Notes: a model not told the origin generated them from the letters alone. 64,000 nt of DNA from Spinacia oleracea (GCF_020520425.1 NC_079487.1:127556385-127620384); one strand, 5' to 3'. Positions 1 to 12,842 are shown, counted from the stretch's first letter. Numbers and translations are program-made.

Positions 1-50
1 AACCGACACGGAATAGGGCTCTTATTCCAATTCCAGCCCTAGGCCAAGAT
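1..50. repeat. Left part of CCCTATTCC-rich repeat split by the LTR element
   Basis: This short flank contains CACGGAATAGGG and GCCCTAGGCC motifs. Similar motifs resume right after the LTR element at 10454. Rejoining the flanks at the AAGAT duplication gives a continuous repeat-like stretch, so the retrotransposon probably inserted into an older repeat. The family is not recognised. Confidence 0.5.
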
Positions 51-1465
51 TGTTAGGTTATGATACATATGATATTACATAAATCATGCGGAAACAACCA
101 TTAACCCAGGAATACATATTATTTACACATAATCATATAGCATAATTTAGATGCATACTCTTTGTTGCGTGCCCTCCCTAGCTGCGCCCGAACCGAACAA
201 GAACAAGTCTTTAGGACTCCAAGTGTCGTCCCTCCGTAGATAGTCCACAGCACGTCCGGATCCGCCTTAAGATTGACCAACTAGAATCGCCCTTAAGGTA
301 CTAGAATTTTCAGCACTTTTGAGCAAGATGTGTGATTGAATTTTTCTCTCAAAAACTCACTTTGAATACTTTGAAACTCGTTATAAATTGTGAACCCAGG
401 CCACATATTTATAGGGGTATGGAAAGGGAATTGGAAACCTATTCAGATACAAATTAATTAAACCTAGAATCCTACAAGAACTCTAATTAATTAATTTATC
501 AAATAGAATTAGGAATTTAATCATTAACCGAACTCTGCATGCTTTAGGAATCGTGCATGAACACAAACACTTACGCACACATACACGGCAGCCACGATGG
601 GCCGCCCATGCGCGTGCGTGCGAGCAGCAGCCCACGCAGCGAGGCCTACGCGAGCTACAAGCCCACGTAGCTCATGCGCGCGCTGCCACGGCCTGCTGGG
701 CCTGGCCTTGCGCTGGGCCTGGCGTGGCCTTGGCTGTTCGTGTGGCGCGCTTGGCTTGCTGGGCGATGGCCTGGCTTCGTGCTGGGCCCTCGTCCGGCAG
801 GCCTCGTCCGATGCTAATTCGTACGATACGATTCCGATTAAATTCCCGGTTCCGGAATTCATTTCCGATACGAACAATATTTAATATTTCCGATTCCGGA
901 ATCAATTTCCGTTTCGAACAAATATTTAATATTTCCGTTTCCGGAATTATTTTCCGATTCCGATAATATTTCCGATTCTGACAATATTTCCGTTTCCGGC
1001 AATATTTTCGATTCTGGTAATATTTCCATTTCCGATAATATTTTCCGATACGTACCATGTTTCCGTTTCCGGCAACATCTACGACTTGGATAATATTTAT
1101 TTTTCCGATACGATCCATATTTCCGTTTCCGGTAATATCATCGTTTCCGGAGTATTCATTTCTTGCCTGTGACGATCTCAGCTCCCACTGAAACCAAGAT
1201 CCGTCGATTCCGAATATTCATAGATGGAGTATTTAATGCCATTAAATACTTGATCCGTTTACGTACTATTTGTGTGACCCTACGGGTTCAGTCAAGAGTA
1301 AGCTGTGGATTAATATCATTAATTCCACTTGAACTGAAGCGGCCTCTAGCTAGGCATTCAGCTCACTTGATCTCACTGAATTATTAACTTGTTAATTAAT
1401 ACTGAACCGCATTTATTAGACTTATCATAGAATGCATACTTGGACCAAGGGCATTATTTCCTTCA
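51..1465 (-). repeat. 3' LTR (left copy)
   Basis: 1415-bp long terminal repeat. It contains a GC-rich patch at about 555-810 and, at about 835-1160, a degenerate tandem array built from ATTTCCG, TTTCCGG and GATTCCG words. By eye it differs from the right copy by roughly a dozen substitutions and one indel in the GC-rich patch (near 680-720). Confidence 0.93.
835..1160. repeat. Degenerate TTCCG/CCGGAA tandem array inside LTR
   Basis: About 325 bp of repeating words such as ATATTTCCGATTCTG and ATTTCCGTTTCCGGCAAT, with a spacing of about 20-25 bp. The right LTR has the same array at about 9817-10143. The unit carries the near-palindrome TTCCGGAA. Short open frames across it are by-products of the repeat. 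Confidence 0.75.
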
Positions 1466-3685
1466 GTCTCCCACTTGTCCTTAGGGACAAGTGTGCATTT
1501 CCTAATTCCTTTGTCGCTCGATGCTTGCTCTTGAACATAAGGTAAGAGTTGTCATCCTTATTATGTCCAGAGGTGTTCCTCGGTTTCAGAGTTCAACTGA
1601 TCAAATAAACAGATAATCATAGCCTATGATTCATCCGAGCACGGCCATGCATTTCACAGTTTCTAGCTCTCCGAGTGGCCTTGTACAACTTTTAAGCATC
1701 TCATCCCGATTTATGGGAGGACAATCCCAATCTTGCGATCTTGAGATTAGACTTCGTTTGATAGGTGATTACCTGAGCGTTGCCTTTATAGCCTCCTTTT
1801 ACGGTGCGACGGTTGGTCAACGTCAAAGCAACCAGTTCTCAAACAAGTAATCTCAAATTACTCAGGTATTGAGGATTTAGTGTCTAATAATTTAATGAAA
1901 TTTACTTATGACAGATTTTCATCTCTTACAGTAAAGTTTCATAGGTCTTGTCCGATACTAGTCTTCCCAAAGTAAGTATCTATGCAAATGATTATGACAT
2001 TGCCATGTCCACATAGTTCAAGAAACAGAACTACTAGTCATCTTGCATTCTAATCGTCTAACGTTTTCTATGCGTCCAATTTTATAGAAAACTCCGATTA
2101 GGGACCATTTTCAACCTTTGACATTCAAGTTCACTTGATAGACATTTCTTAGTCACAGGACTGGTCCTGACAGTCTATCTTGAATATATCGTCAAATTGA
2201 AGGGACTCATCATTTAATACTAAACCAAGATTAAATGGAATATGAAAATTCATTTCATATATGATAAATGCTCAACCCCAATGTTTTACAACCATGGGCC
2301 TCAAACCCATCTTCTAAAACAGTTCATGGAATTTCAAAGCTATGCTTGATTTCCAGTGCTACAATGTAAGTGTTGCTTCTCACTTGTTGCATAGGATTAG
2401 TTATCATGCTTTGCCAATCTTAATATCCTTTTCATCGAATGTTCTTCGAGATATGATGATAAGATCTTTTCGAGTTTGTTTATTATGTGATCTAGTCTTT
2501 CTTACTTCGATGGTGGTTTTACTCATTTTGCAATGAAGAACCATCAAGTTAGCAGACGTTTTTCTTGCTTCAAGAGTGGTTCTACGCATTTTTCAATGAA
2601 TAACCATCAAGCCAGCAGATAGGTGATCTACCCAAGTTCAGTGAAGAACTTTAAACAACCCTGTTTTATTGCTTCTTAGGCAATAATCACTTTTACTTCA
2701 ACTGTATAGGTTGCTAGTGATGCTTTGTTTGGATTTACCTATCCAAGGAGTTCATAGATATGTGGAAGACTCTCCAACTATATCTTAGAACATAGAAATT
2801 ATTATTTTAATTTCCCACGCAACAACTCATGGTCTCCAATCCATGTTGCCATTTCAAAACACGATGCTCTATAGCTCGTCCTTATCAATGGTTAACTCCA
2901 AAGGGTCTTGCTTGATCCTTTGCCAGTGTTTATGCGTGTAGCATCAATATTTAGCATATCTTTATTTCCTTGAATCAAGAACTATTCCTATGTACCTTTT
3001 CAAGTACCATAAGTATTCTTGATCTCAATCTAGTTGATCTTTACTTAGATCAATAGAGATTGGTATATGTTCGTCATGGCTAAAGTCATACGATACGTTT
3101 TTGGCGATCCTCATATTATATCATACATGATAAATTCTTTTGCAGAATAATTCCCAATTGAATTCTATTCATGTAACTTTAGCTCATCTAGTTTCAGTAG
3201 ATACTAAATCCAGCTAAATTCTTTGACATATAATATAGGTTTAAGAATCTTACTTAGATTCTTTGATGTTTAACTTAGTAAATGCTTATACATAGTTCAA
3301 AACATCCTTTACTTAGATTTATTCATATGGGTCGAATATCTCCAATGGAGTCTTTCGTGTTTGATTTAGTAAATGCCATTACTTAATCCAAAACAATATC
3401 ATAAGATCTTTGTAAATAGATCTTAATACCCAGTATGTACTAAGTTTCGCCATGGTCCATCATTGATGAATAATTTCAAATCTAAGTCATTAGCATTTGA
3501 ATGTTATTTCACAATAGAGAGATATGTGTGTAATACACATAGGACCAATTAAGTTTTAAGTACTCCCACTAAACTTCTTATATATCTATAAGAATCATGT
3601 ATATTTTATGAAACTAAAATACTTATTAGCTTCACTAAAATACATTTCTAATTCCCAATTGCTTGCTTAAATCTGTACTTAGATT

Positions 3686-3934
3686 TTATAAACTAGCTTT
3701 TCTTTTCAAGCATTTATTTGGATCCACAAATCCTATGACATAGCATGTACATAGTTTCTTCCAACATTTGACTGAGGAAGATGTTTTGTCATCCAATTGC
3801 CATATGTACCAATATGCAATCATTGCTTGAATTATAGACTTAAGCATTACGATTTTGCATGAGGTTTCAACACAATCCACATCGTGAATTTGCTTGTAAC
3901 CTTTAGCAACTAATCTAGCTTTGTGTGTGAACAC
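3686..3934 (-). pseudogene. Copia reverse transcriptase relic
   Basis: The minus-strand translation contains HKARLVAKGYKQIH, then MLKSI, IWQLDDKT and GFVDPNK. These are the landmark blocks of the N-terminal half of Ty1/copia reverse transcriptase, in the correct order. The fragment is only about 82 residues long. Several normally conserved positions differ: the IWQMDVKTAFLNG-like block reads IWQLDDKTSSS. It ends in a stop, and no YVDD box is visible. This is a decayed fragment without function. Confidence 0.8.
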
Positions 3935-6900
3935 AATTTCATGTTTGATGGTTTTTATCCTTTAAAACAAACTTTGCAACCAATAGGTGTGAAACTATTC
4001 TTGCAAATCAACAAAATTTCAATTTTGTCATCAAAACATTGAGTATGTTTTATGGCCTCTAACCATTTAAAACATTTGAGTCTATATATGGCCTCTAACC
4101 ATTTTAGGGAATCTGGGTTTCGTCATAGCTTTCTTACAAGTCACAAACTCATTAATCTACATGATAATAGTTTGACTGCAAGTTGTAGGTTTCTTCACTA
4201 TCTAATAGAAGAATTGCATAGTTTCAGTGACTTGAACTCTATGCCTACAAGGGTATAGAACATCAAACAACAGAATGTCAATAGCCACTTAAAAGTCCTT
4301 TGAATATTCTGTTCTCCTTGAAGCACTTGTAAAGTCTTCTAAGAGATGTCTAGTCTTTAAAGCCACTTCTAAAGTCCTTAAAGAATAATTTCGGATTTTC
4401 TGAAGCACTTCGAAAAGCCTCCGGAATGTCCGTTTATGTTTGTTGTTCGCCTCGAAGACTTTCGAGGTCTATTTTCTCCCACTTGTCATTTTGGAAACGA
4501 ATCTCCAAAAGGACATTATTTCGAGCAAACAAACATTATGTTCTCAAAAATTCGTGGTAGAAACAATACCCTTGTGTCTCATTTGAATAAATCACAATGA
4601 AACATATATCTATACTTGGGCCTTAGTTTGTCGAATGACAAACACTAAGCTCCCACTGAGTTTTGCAACTCTCTAGATATTTTATGAAAAGTTATTCTGA
4701 AATTACTTTTCAAAAGCTTTGACGAATTTGGTTTAGTTTGGTGGTAGTTGAGCATTTTGTTTTAGAAATTATAGGAAAAGTCTTTATGATTCATCATTAA
4801 TCGAATCAAGTACTAATTGACTTCGATTATCCCAACTAAGATATGCCATATCTTATGGACCTAGATTGTGAACACACAATCATTGATGATCATATTTGGT
4901 CTCAAGTAATCATGAACATGATCTAACCTAGATCTTTATGATTTCTTGCCAAGTGGATTTTATACTTCTGAATCTTTGAACTAGCCAAACAGATTCAAAT
5001 TTATATCACATTTGAGTAAATAAACCTATATTCACTCAAATCCATGTGAAATAATAAAGTCATAAAATCTTTCTTTAGCTTTGAACTCTATTGTCTAGGC
5101 GTTCTAACAATAGTTCATATCTTTTGTTACTTTCAACAAGTAAGACTAGTTGTCTTAAATTGATCTATAAATCAATCAATTTTCAAAAAGTCTATCAAAA
5201 TAGAGCTTTTGAATGTTAACTTGTTGATATGGTCTAAGCAACAATGCCAAAGATTAGTGGAACTCAAATCAAGGGGTTGATTTGAACCTAGTAAAGTTCT
5301 TTAAAGAGTTGTTTGTTTTAATCAAGCATATTGACTCAACCTGTAATTGACCATTTCATTCAAATAAACAAACAAACATTGTTTTTGTTTTTCTTGAATG
5401 TGAGTCTTTCTGTGTTTGAAAACAGAAATTTAGGTATGTTGATTATGGAACAAAATAGCCATTAAGTTCCAGCCTTTGAAAGGACTTAAAACAAACTTAG
5501 ATGACCCTACAATTAATGTAGCATTGCCATGTTTCATTTCCCACTTGTAGGTCATTAGTGTATCCTAACTTCCATTGTTTGAGTTATTACCGAAGTAAGA
5601 ACCTCAAGCGGTATATGATACCAAGGAAGTTTGATTGCTAGGTCACTTCTCTTTAAACATAAATTTATAGGTAGAAACGGAATCGTAAATTCCTTTCATT
5701 TGTTCCTCGTTTTCCTATTTCTTGTACCCTTTCTTATAGTCTTAAGAATTGAATTCTTTAGTGTTGACTTTTATAATTTGTTAGACATGTCCAATGTCAC
5801 CAACAAGGTTCTTTACCATTTTAATTTATGTTGAATATTTTGTTTCAACTAGATGATCTTACCAGAAGCTTCTAAAGTTCTCTAAGTATCGATCTATTCG
5901 AATGTCTAGGGACTAGACTCATTCGAGAATTAAATGGACAAAGATATTAGGTTGTTAACCATTGGTAAAGATGAGCGTATTAAACTCAATGCTTTATGAT
6001 CTCAAAACTACATTGTATTTTGAATTCACAAGCACCAATTGGTTTGCCATTCGATTTTGATATTCGAAAACAACCATAAAAAGTCGCTAAAAGAAACGTA
6101 CATTTTAAATTGCTACTTTCTCTCATTTCCGTGAATCGTTCTTGGATTCACTACCAATCGAGGAAATTTACTGTTACCTTTCTAAAAGGATTTATTGCAG
6201 TGCAAGATATTTAATTATAAACAATAATTAAAACATACATTGAAGCATGCAAAGTCTAAACATTTATCATGAATAATAACTTGAAAATGAAAGCAATCAT
6301 GCAATTTAAACAAGTCATTAGCATTTTATTCGAATTATGTGTTCCGGCAGGTGTGAATAAAATGATTCCAAGATCCTAAAATCATTGAAGAATTAAGCAC
6401 AGTTTGTCGACTTAATTCTAAAACATCTTAGGTAAGCAAAAACCTTTTGCTAATAGTCTAGAAACTACTCTTGGTTGATAGGTACGTCTAAGAACTTATT
6501 AGGTAAACCTATCGATTTTGCCACGACATAAAAGGACTCCTTACTTATATCGTTGAGTTTCACCAAAACTAACGTGTTTTCACAATTATTTGTGTACCTT
6601 GCCCCTTTAGGACCAATAAGTAACACCTCGCTGAGCGAAAACTATTACTAGATTGATGTAAAGGATATCCAAGCAAGTGTATATTTTGGCATGGCACCTT
6701 ATAACTCAATTTTTAAGTTTGGAACTTAAGGCTCTTACTATGTTGGTTAGATTTTAAGTGAACTAAAATCCTTAATCATGCAACATAATCAAGCTTTTGA
6801 TCTCATGCATTTTAAGACATATTTAAAAGCAATAAATAACTTAAAACATGCATAAGACAAATGTGATCTAGTATGGCCCGACTTCATCTTGAAGCTTTAA

Positions 6901-7679
6901 CTTCAAAGTCCGTCTTGAAAATCTCCGTGGGAGGCTCCATTTTCTTCAAATAGGATAAGCTATAATTAAAACTAATTACAACTATTTGATGGTACGCAGA
7001 CCATATTTGAATTGAAAAACAACTTTGGTACTTTAGACCAATTACATTCAAATTAATGGTACGCAGACCATATTTTCTATCCTATTTGGGCCATACTAGT
7101 CACTTCATAACCTGCATAACAGTACATATACTATATATACCATTCACCCATTCATTATCATGAATGGCCCACATAGCTGGTTAGTAAAACACATTATGCA
7201 TCATGTAAACATTTGCAGCAATTAATCAAGGGCACCAATAATCTACCAATTATTCAGTCCTTATTAATTCTAATCAAGTTGTTTTAACCTTAAGGATTTG
7301 TAGACCTAATCAAGAGTTTATGACTAAAAGCGCTCCCACTTAATCCAATAAATTCATATGCTTTACTAATTTTAAACATAAAAATGTATTTCTAGTCTAA
7401 CCGGAAACCTACAAATTTAATTAAAATTTAAAGCTCATATAAATTTATAATTGAATCCAAAAGTTTAATTTAATTTCAGTCGTATTTAAATTAATTCATG
7501 ATTTTAATTTTAGTAAAATAATTAGAATAAATAAAATTTATTATAATTACAATATTCAAAATTAAAATCCAAGAAAATAATTTAAATTATTAATTTTAAA
7601 ATTAATTAAAATTACGTAAACTGAAAAATTTCAAATTAAACATTCAACACGATCTAATCGCAACGCAAACACCCTACGC

Positions 7680-8290
7680 ATCGCACGCCCATGGGCCGCA
7701 CGCACACAGCCATCGTTGGCCATGTGCGCGCAGCCCATGCGCTCGTCGCATCGCTGCTGCATCTCTATCGCAAGCCATCGCACGTTGTGGTGCTTGCTGC
7801 GCGCGCGCCAGCGCTCGACGCACGCGAGCCATCGCTCGCTGTGCGCGCTCGCCAGCGCACGCTGCGCGCGCTCCATCGCTCGCTGTGCGCGCGAGCCATT
7901 GCTCGCTGTGCGCGCGAGCCATCGCTCGCTGTGCGCGCGAGCCATCGCTCGCTGTGCGCGAGCAATTGCGCGCGTTCAACGCTGGGCGCAGCGCTCGTGG
8001 CACGCGAGCTTGCGCTCGCTGCGCCCGAGGCTGCGCGCCCTTGCGCGAGGCAGTGCGCGTTGTGGCGCAGCTCGCTTGCTGCCCACACGCGACTGCCATG
8101 GCTTGCCTTTCGCCCATGCCCATTCGTCCATAGCTCGTGGCCCACGACACAAGGCAGGGCTGCTGCCTTATGCTCGTGCACCATGCCTTGCTTATTGCAT
8201 TCGTGCCGCACGGGCGACGAGCTCCCTTGCTCGTCGTCGCATGCCCGCACTATACAACACCCCTTAAGGGTAACACGAAGCGTCCATTGG
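7680..8290. repeat. GC-rich block with 23-bp minisatellite
   Basis: A sharply GC-rich island in an otherwise AT-rich element. At about 7825-7970 a 23-bp unit (GCGCGAGCCATCGCTCGCTG plus TGC) is repeated about five to six times with decay at the edges. Because 23 is not a multiple of three, each frame cycles through the same three peptide phases (RAIARCA, REPSLAVR, ASHRSLC). This explains the many overlapping open frames on both strands, which are not genes. Confidence 0.8.
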
Positions 8291-9032
8291 TTTGTGCGTG
8301 CAAGTTATATGAACGAATCGCATAAAAATTTAAAATTTATATTTAAAATTAATGACAAATTAATAAATAATATTAATTTCATAATTTTAGGGCGAAAAAT
8401 CAAAAATTTATTATTCAATTGATTTCCGATTATCATGGATTCAAGTCTAGGTCATAAAAATTTAAAATTTATCATAAATTTACAATTTTTATGGTGGTTT
8501 TCACATTTCTAATTATAATTAATTATGAAAATCAAATTAATTCTAAATTATTCTAATTTTCAACAAATTAATCATAATTACAAATTAGATTGCATAATTA
8601 ACAAGGCTAGGCATTCAAACTTGTTAAAAATATACAGTAGGTCAATCAAAAATTCAAGATTTATCAACAAGAATCGCAAATATTTAATTTAACATCTTAA
8701 ATTTACGAAATTTTGCATTCGAAAAACTAAAACCTTCGAAAAGTCATAGTTAGGCTTCGAATTTGAGAATTCTGGGTTCGGCAGAAAAAAAGGATTTTTG
8801 TCAAAATTTTAGAATGCCTTTTACATGCGGAATTGACACAAAAATCACTCGATTTGGATGAGTAACGAAGAAACTGCCGAAAAACTGCGTACGTATAATT
8901 AAATAAACGCAATTTGCAATTAATTAACAATTACGAAAATTAATCACCCCTTTTAATTCTTGCAAATTTGTAATATTTAACCATGTTTATGCAAATTAGA
9001 TTATGAAAATAATAAGGGGCTTCTGATACCAC

Positions 9033-10448
9033 TGTTAGGTTATGATACATATGATATTACATAAATCATGCGGAAACAACCATTAACCCAGGAATACATA
9101 TTATTTACACATAATCATATAGCATAATTTAGATGCATACTCTTTGTTGCGTGCCCTCCCTAGCTGCGCCCGAACCGAACAAGAACAAGTCTTTAGGACT
9201 CCAAGTGTCGTCCCTCCGTAGATAGTCCACAGCACGTCCGGATCCGCCTTAAGATTGACCAACTAGAATCGCCCTTAAGGTACTAGAATTTTCGGCACTT
9301 TTGAGCAAGATGTGTGATTGAATTTTTCTCTCAAAAACTCACTTTGAATACTTTGAAACTCGTTATAAATTGTGAACCCAGGCCACATATTTATAGGGGT
9401 ATGGAAAGGGAATTGGAATCCTATTCAGATACAAATTAATTAAACTTAGAATCCTACAAGAACTCTAATTAATTAATTTATCAAATAAAATTAGGAATTT
9501 AATCATTAACCGAACTCTGCATGTTTTAGGAATCGTGCATGAACACAAACACTTACGCACACACACACGGCAGCCACGATGGGCCGCCCATGCGCGTGCG
9601 TGTGAGCAGCAGCCCACGCAGCGAGGCCTACGCGAGCTACAAGCCCACGTAGCTCCTGCGCGCGCTGCGCGCGCTGTGCGCGCTGCCACGGCCTGCTGGG
9701 CCTGGCGTGGCCTTGGCTGTTCGTGTGGCGCGCTTGGCTTGCTGGGCGATGGCCTGGCTTCGTGCTGGGCCCTCGTCCGGCAGGCCTCGTCCGATGCTAA
9801 TTCGTACGATACGATTCCGATTAAATTCCCGGTTCCGGAATTCATTTCCGATACGAACAATATTTAATATTTCCGATTCCGGAATCAATTTCCGTTTCGA
9901 ACAAATATTTAATATTTCCGTTTCCGGAATTATTTTCCGATTCCGATAATATTTCCGATTCTGACAATATTTCCGTTTCCGGCAATATTTCCGATTCTGG
10001 TAATATTTCCATTTCCGATAATATTTTCCGATACGTACCATGTTTCCGTTTCCGGCAACATCTACGACTTGGATAATATTTATATTTCCGATACGATCCA
10101 TATTTCCGTTTCCGGTAATATCATCGTTTCCGGAGTATTCATTTCTTGCCTGTGACGATCTCAGCTCCCACTGAAACCAAGATCCGTCGATTCCGAATAT
10201 TCATAGATGGAGTATTTAATGCCATTAAATACTTGATCCGTTTACGTACTATTTGTGTGACCCTACGGGTTCAGTCAAGAGTAAGCTGTGGATTAATATC
10301 ATTAATTCCATTTGAACTGAAGCGGCCTCTAGCTAGGCATTCAGCTCACTTGATCTCACTGAATTATTAACTTGTTAATTAATACTGAACCGCATTTATT
10401 AGACTTATCATAGAATGCATACTTGGACCAAGGGCATTATTTCCTTCA
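9033..10448 (-). repeat. 5' LTR (right copy)
   Basis: 1416-bp copy of the LTR, followed on the minus strand by the primer binding site. It contains the same GC-rich patch (with an extra GCGCGCTG-type stretch near 9660-9685) and the same TTCCG array. It should hold the element's promoter, but no TATA box or transcription start could be assigned with confidence. Confidence 0.93.
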
Positions 10449-10453
10449 AAGAT

Positions 10454-11075
10454 AGGGATCTCATCCCTATTCCGTGTTTAACATTTTTTTGTTCCTATCC
10501 AAAACACGGAATAGAGCTCCCAACCCTATTCCCACCCTAGGACAACAAGATAGGGATATCAACCCTATTCCGTGTTTTTTCATTTTTTCTACCTCGCGTT
10601 CCTTAACTAATTCTTTGTCAAATTTATTATAGTTAATATTTTAATATTTTTTTTATTATGTTTTCTTAATTTATTATTAAATAGGTTATTTTTATAAAAA
10701 GTCATTTATTAATTATAAATAATTTATCCAAATAAATAAAACTGAACATTTTTTACTTATCTAATTATTAACGTAGTTATAGTCAAGAAATATACAAACA
10801 ATTTTAATCATGGTCAACAAATAAACAAATAATTTAATTCTAGTAAAAAATTAACAAAACTAAATTAAAAACTAATTAAAGAAAATAAGGAAAACGAATT
10901 TTATATTTCTGGAATGGGATTATCTTCCCTATTCCTTGTCTAGGAAGAATTGAAAAAACAATCCCATTCTATTGAATTAGATTCCCTCTTATGCATGGAA
11001 TAGGGTTGGTAATACTACTTCTATGCCTAGGAGGAATGGGATTTCCAGCCCTATTCCTTTGTTTTCTTGGGAAAA
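10454..11075. repeat. CCCTATTCC/GGAATAGGG repeat cluster
   Basis: The inverted words CCCTATTCC(GTG) and (CAC)GGAATAGGG occur repeatedly at about 10470, 10500, 10560, 10920 and 11020-11060, with CCTAGG between some. AT-rich sequence separates the 10.45-10.58 and 10.9-11.07 kb clusters. The arrangement suggests remnants of one or more palindromic elements. No clear ends or target duplication were found. Confidence 0.5.
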
Positions 11076-12055
11076 AAATTATTTTACCTCCCAAGTTGTT
11101 GCTGAAGCCGACGACGACGACAGAGGCGTTGAAGGAAGGTCGTCGTCCATTTACGTTCTCAGCCTAAATTTCACTACAATCACAATGATGACGACATCGG
11201 TGGTGGTGGCGGTGGCGGCGGCGGCGACGGTGGTGGTGCTAGTGGTTGAGCTCACTGAGTGGAGAGAGTGACAACAATATGAATTGAGGTGGTGGTGGTG
11301 GCCCAGCTAATTATGGCGGTGGCTAAGGTGGAGACGACAAAAATAGTGGTTGCCGGAATTTTGTGGTGGGTCTAGTGAGAGAAAGTGGGGTAAGTGGGGT
11401 AAGTGGGTGGGGAAGTGGGTTGAGTGAGGGTGAGGTGGGGTGAGAAGGACAAGAGGGACATTAACTTAAATAGAGGTGGGCGTTTTGCATAAATGCGGGC
11501 GACGAATAGTAAGACCCTAAATTTATTGTACATGAAATGTATAATTTTTATCTTTAATTAAATCTTATATTTAAGTAATCATAAGAGCATGAATAAGGGA
11601 TACTTTTATTTTAATGACTTTTAAGCTCTCTTCTATGCCACCTAAATATCAAACCACTACCTCTAGCGTTTACCGCTACCTCACCCGCTATCTCATCAAA
11701 CACTTGTAAAATTTGCAAGTAATGTTTTGAATAGGTCAAAACGCTTCCCACTATCTCTAACGCTACCGCCAAATACGCTCTTATTATCTTTTTTTTTTCT
11801 CTTTTTAAAGTTTATTTTCATGCAAGAAAAAATTGTGTGACACTAGCTCTCATTTGTAGGAGCTAGCTCTTATTCTATTACAAACTCTAATTAAGAGTCT
11901 CTCAATTCTTTGCTAAGAGCTAGCTCTTAATTTCCTCTCTTAGTAATCATCTAAATATCTTCCCTTTTTCATGCTCTAAGTTATAGGTTCATCCCCTAAA
12001 TTTGTATTCAATAATAACTTATTTAAACCTACAATTTTAAACATAACACTTAGAG
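11076..12055. other. Intergenic, GGTGG-rich then AT-rich
   Basis: 11190-11470 contains GGTGGTGGTGG and GTGGGGTAAGTGG microsatellite-like runs. A short open frame there (about 82 codons, rich in Val/Ala) looks like a product of the simple sequence. The remainder is AT-rich with nothing recognisable. Confidence 0.4.
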
Positions 12056-12545
12056 ATAGGGGTGTTCATTGGTCCAAACCCCGACCGGACCGATCCAGAC
12101 CGGACATAAGATAACATTTTTGATAATTCAAGACCCAAAGACCCGACCGATTATGCTTGGATCGGACCCAGACCGGAACAAAAAAATCGGTCCAAAAACC
12201 AGACTGGACCGCTTTGGACCAGTTGTAGACCTATTTCTATATATTTTTTTATTTTTCTAAAAATTTGGTAAAAAAGAAAAAAATATATAAAAAAAATCAA
12301 TTTTTAAGGCATTTTTTGAAGCTAAAATAAAAATATATCACAAAAGAGTAATGATTACAACATATTAAATGAGAATTAAAATTTTAAATTGTTTATATTA
12401 TATTTTATTAAGGAAAAATCGGTCTGGTCCAAAATTGAGTTATGGACCGGAGCAGACTAGACCGGATCGAAGACCGAAAATTTCTTGACCCGGAGACCGA
12501 TTGCCTTCGGTCTGATCCAATCCGGTCCAGTCCGGTCTAATTAAA
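12056..12545. repeat. Degenerate GACCGG-rich repeat, possibly hAT-derived
   Basis: It begins TAGGGGTGTTCATTGGTCC, a typical opening of plant hAT-type non-autonomous repeats. GACCGGA/TCCGGTC words are dense at both ends (12085-12225 and 12415-12540), mostly inverted relative to each other. The right end does not match the left terminus and no target duplication was found, so it is probably truncated. Confidence 0.4.
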
Positions 12546-12657
12546 TAATCAAGTTATTTAAGGGAGACACTTGACTTTTTCGGCCTATATATTTAAGAGA
12601 TACACTTATTATTTTCAATAACTTATCAACCACACCGTCTAATATCAAGTTACCTAC

Positions 12658-12842
12658 TTTTTTTTTTGAGTAAAGCCTATGTGGCATTAAATATCATTGC
12701 TTGATAAATCTTTGTACAAACATGCACTTACGATAGCAGGAAACTCAGTAATCCAAACTCTCCTACCAATCACCCAAGGCCCATAGTGAGCTAGCTCATG
12801 GGCTACATTATTTCCTTTCCTTCCTACGAAAGACCAAATTAC
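12658..12842 (-). mobile_element. 5'-truncated LINE insertion (RNase H tail)
   Basis: The minus-strand translation gives WSFVGRKGNNVAHELAHYG, then PWVIGRRVWITEFPA, then a stop and a poly(A) tail (poly-T on +, from 12658). The pattern of R-x-x-N-x-x-A-H-x-L-A is the C-terminal RNase H of plant L1-type LINEs. The piece is flanked by TTACCTAC on both sides (12650-12657 and 12839-12846). This is a very short, dead, 5'-truncated insertion, the usual outcome of target-primed reverse transcription. The exact inner boundary at about 12838-12842 is ambiguous because the coding match runs to the edge of the duplication. Confidence 0.8.

Larger units (their letters stand above)
1466..9032 (-). other. 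Decayed internal region of the LTR element
   Basis: About 7.6 kb between the LTRs. It is AT-rich except for a GC-rich block at 7680-8290. No frame stays open for more than about 100 codons outside that block. A direct repeat of ATGGTACGCAGACCATATTT occurs near 6990 and 7055. Pol similarity was recognised only around 3686-3934. The rest probably contains gag, protease, integrase and RNase H remnants, but these could not be shown by eye. Confidence 0.75.
51..10448 (-). mobile_element. Complete Copia-type LTR retrotransposon, non-autonomous
   Basis: Two near-identical direct repeats (51-1465 and 9033-10448) bound the element, flanked by the 5-bp target duplication AAGAT (46-50 and 10449-10453). 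Read on the minus strand each LTR starts TGAAGGAAATAATGCCC and ends CCTAACA (TG..CA). Next to the right LTR the minus strand reads TGGTATCAGA (9022-9031), matching the initiator-Met tRNA binding site of plant retrotransposons. Next to the left LTR the minus strand reads ACAAGTGGGAGAC, a polypurine tract. Both signals fix the orientation as minus. The only recognisable protein is a reverse-transcriptase relic at 3686-3934, in the position expected for Copia order (gag-PR-INT-RT-RH). No long open gag-pol remains, so any mobility needed enzymes from another copy. Confidence 0.93.

Noticed and set aside
524-1118. Open frames in both LTRs (and 9465-10101)
   Set aside because: Composition mirrors the GC-rich patch and the TTCCG array; duplicated because the LTR is duplicated; no protein motif.
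7631-8422. Many overlapping long open frames on both strands in the GC-rich block
   Set aside because: They follow from the 23-bp minisatellite, whose non-triplet length cycles all frames; no family features, Arg/Ala/Ser-rich composition.
11023-11271. 82-codon frame rich in Val and Ala
   Set aside because: Produced by GGTGGTGG/GCGGCGG simple sequence; no start context or homology.
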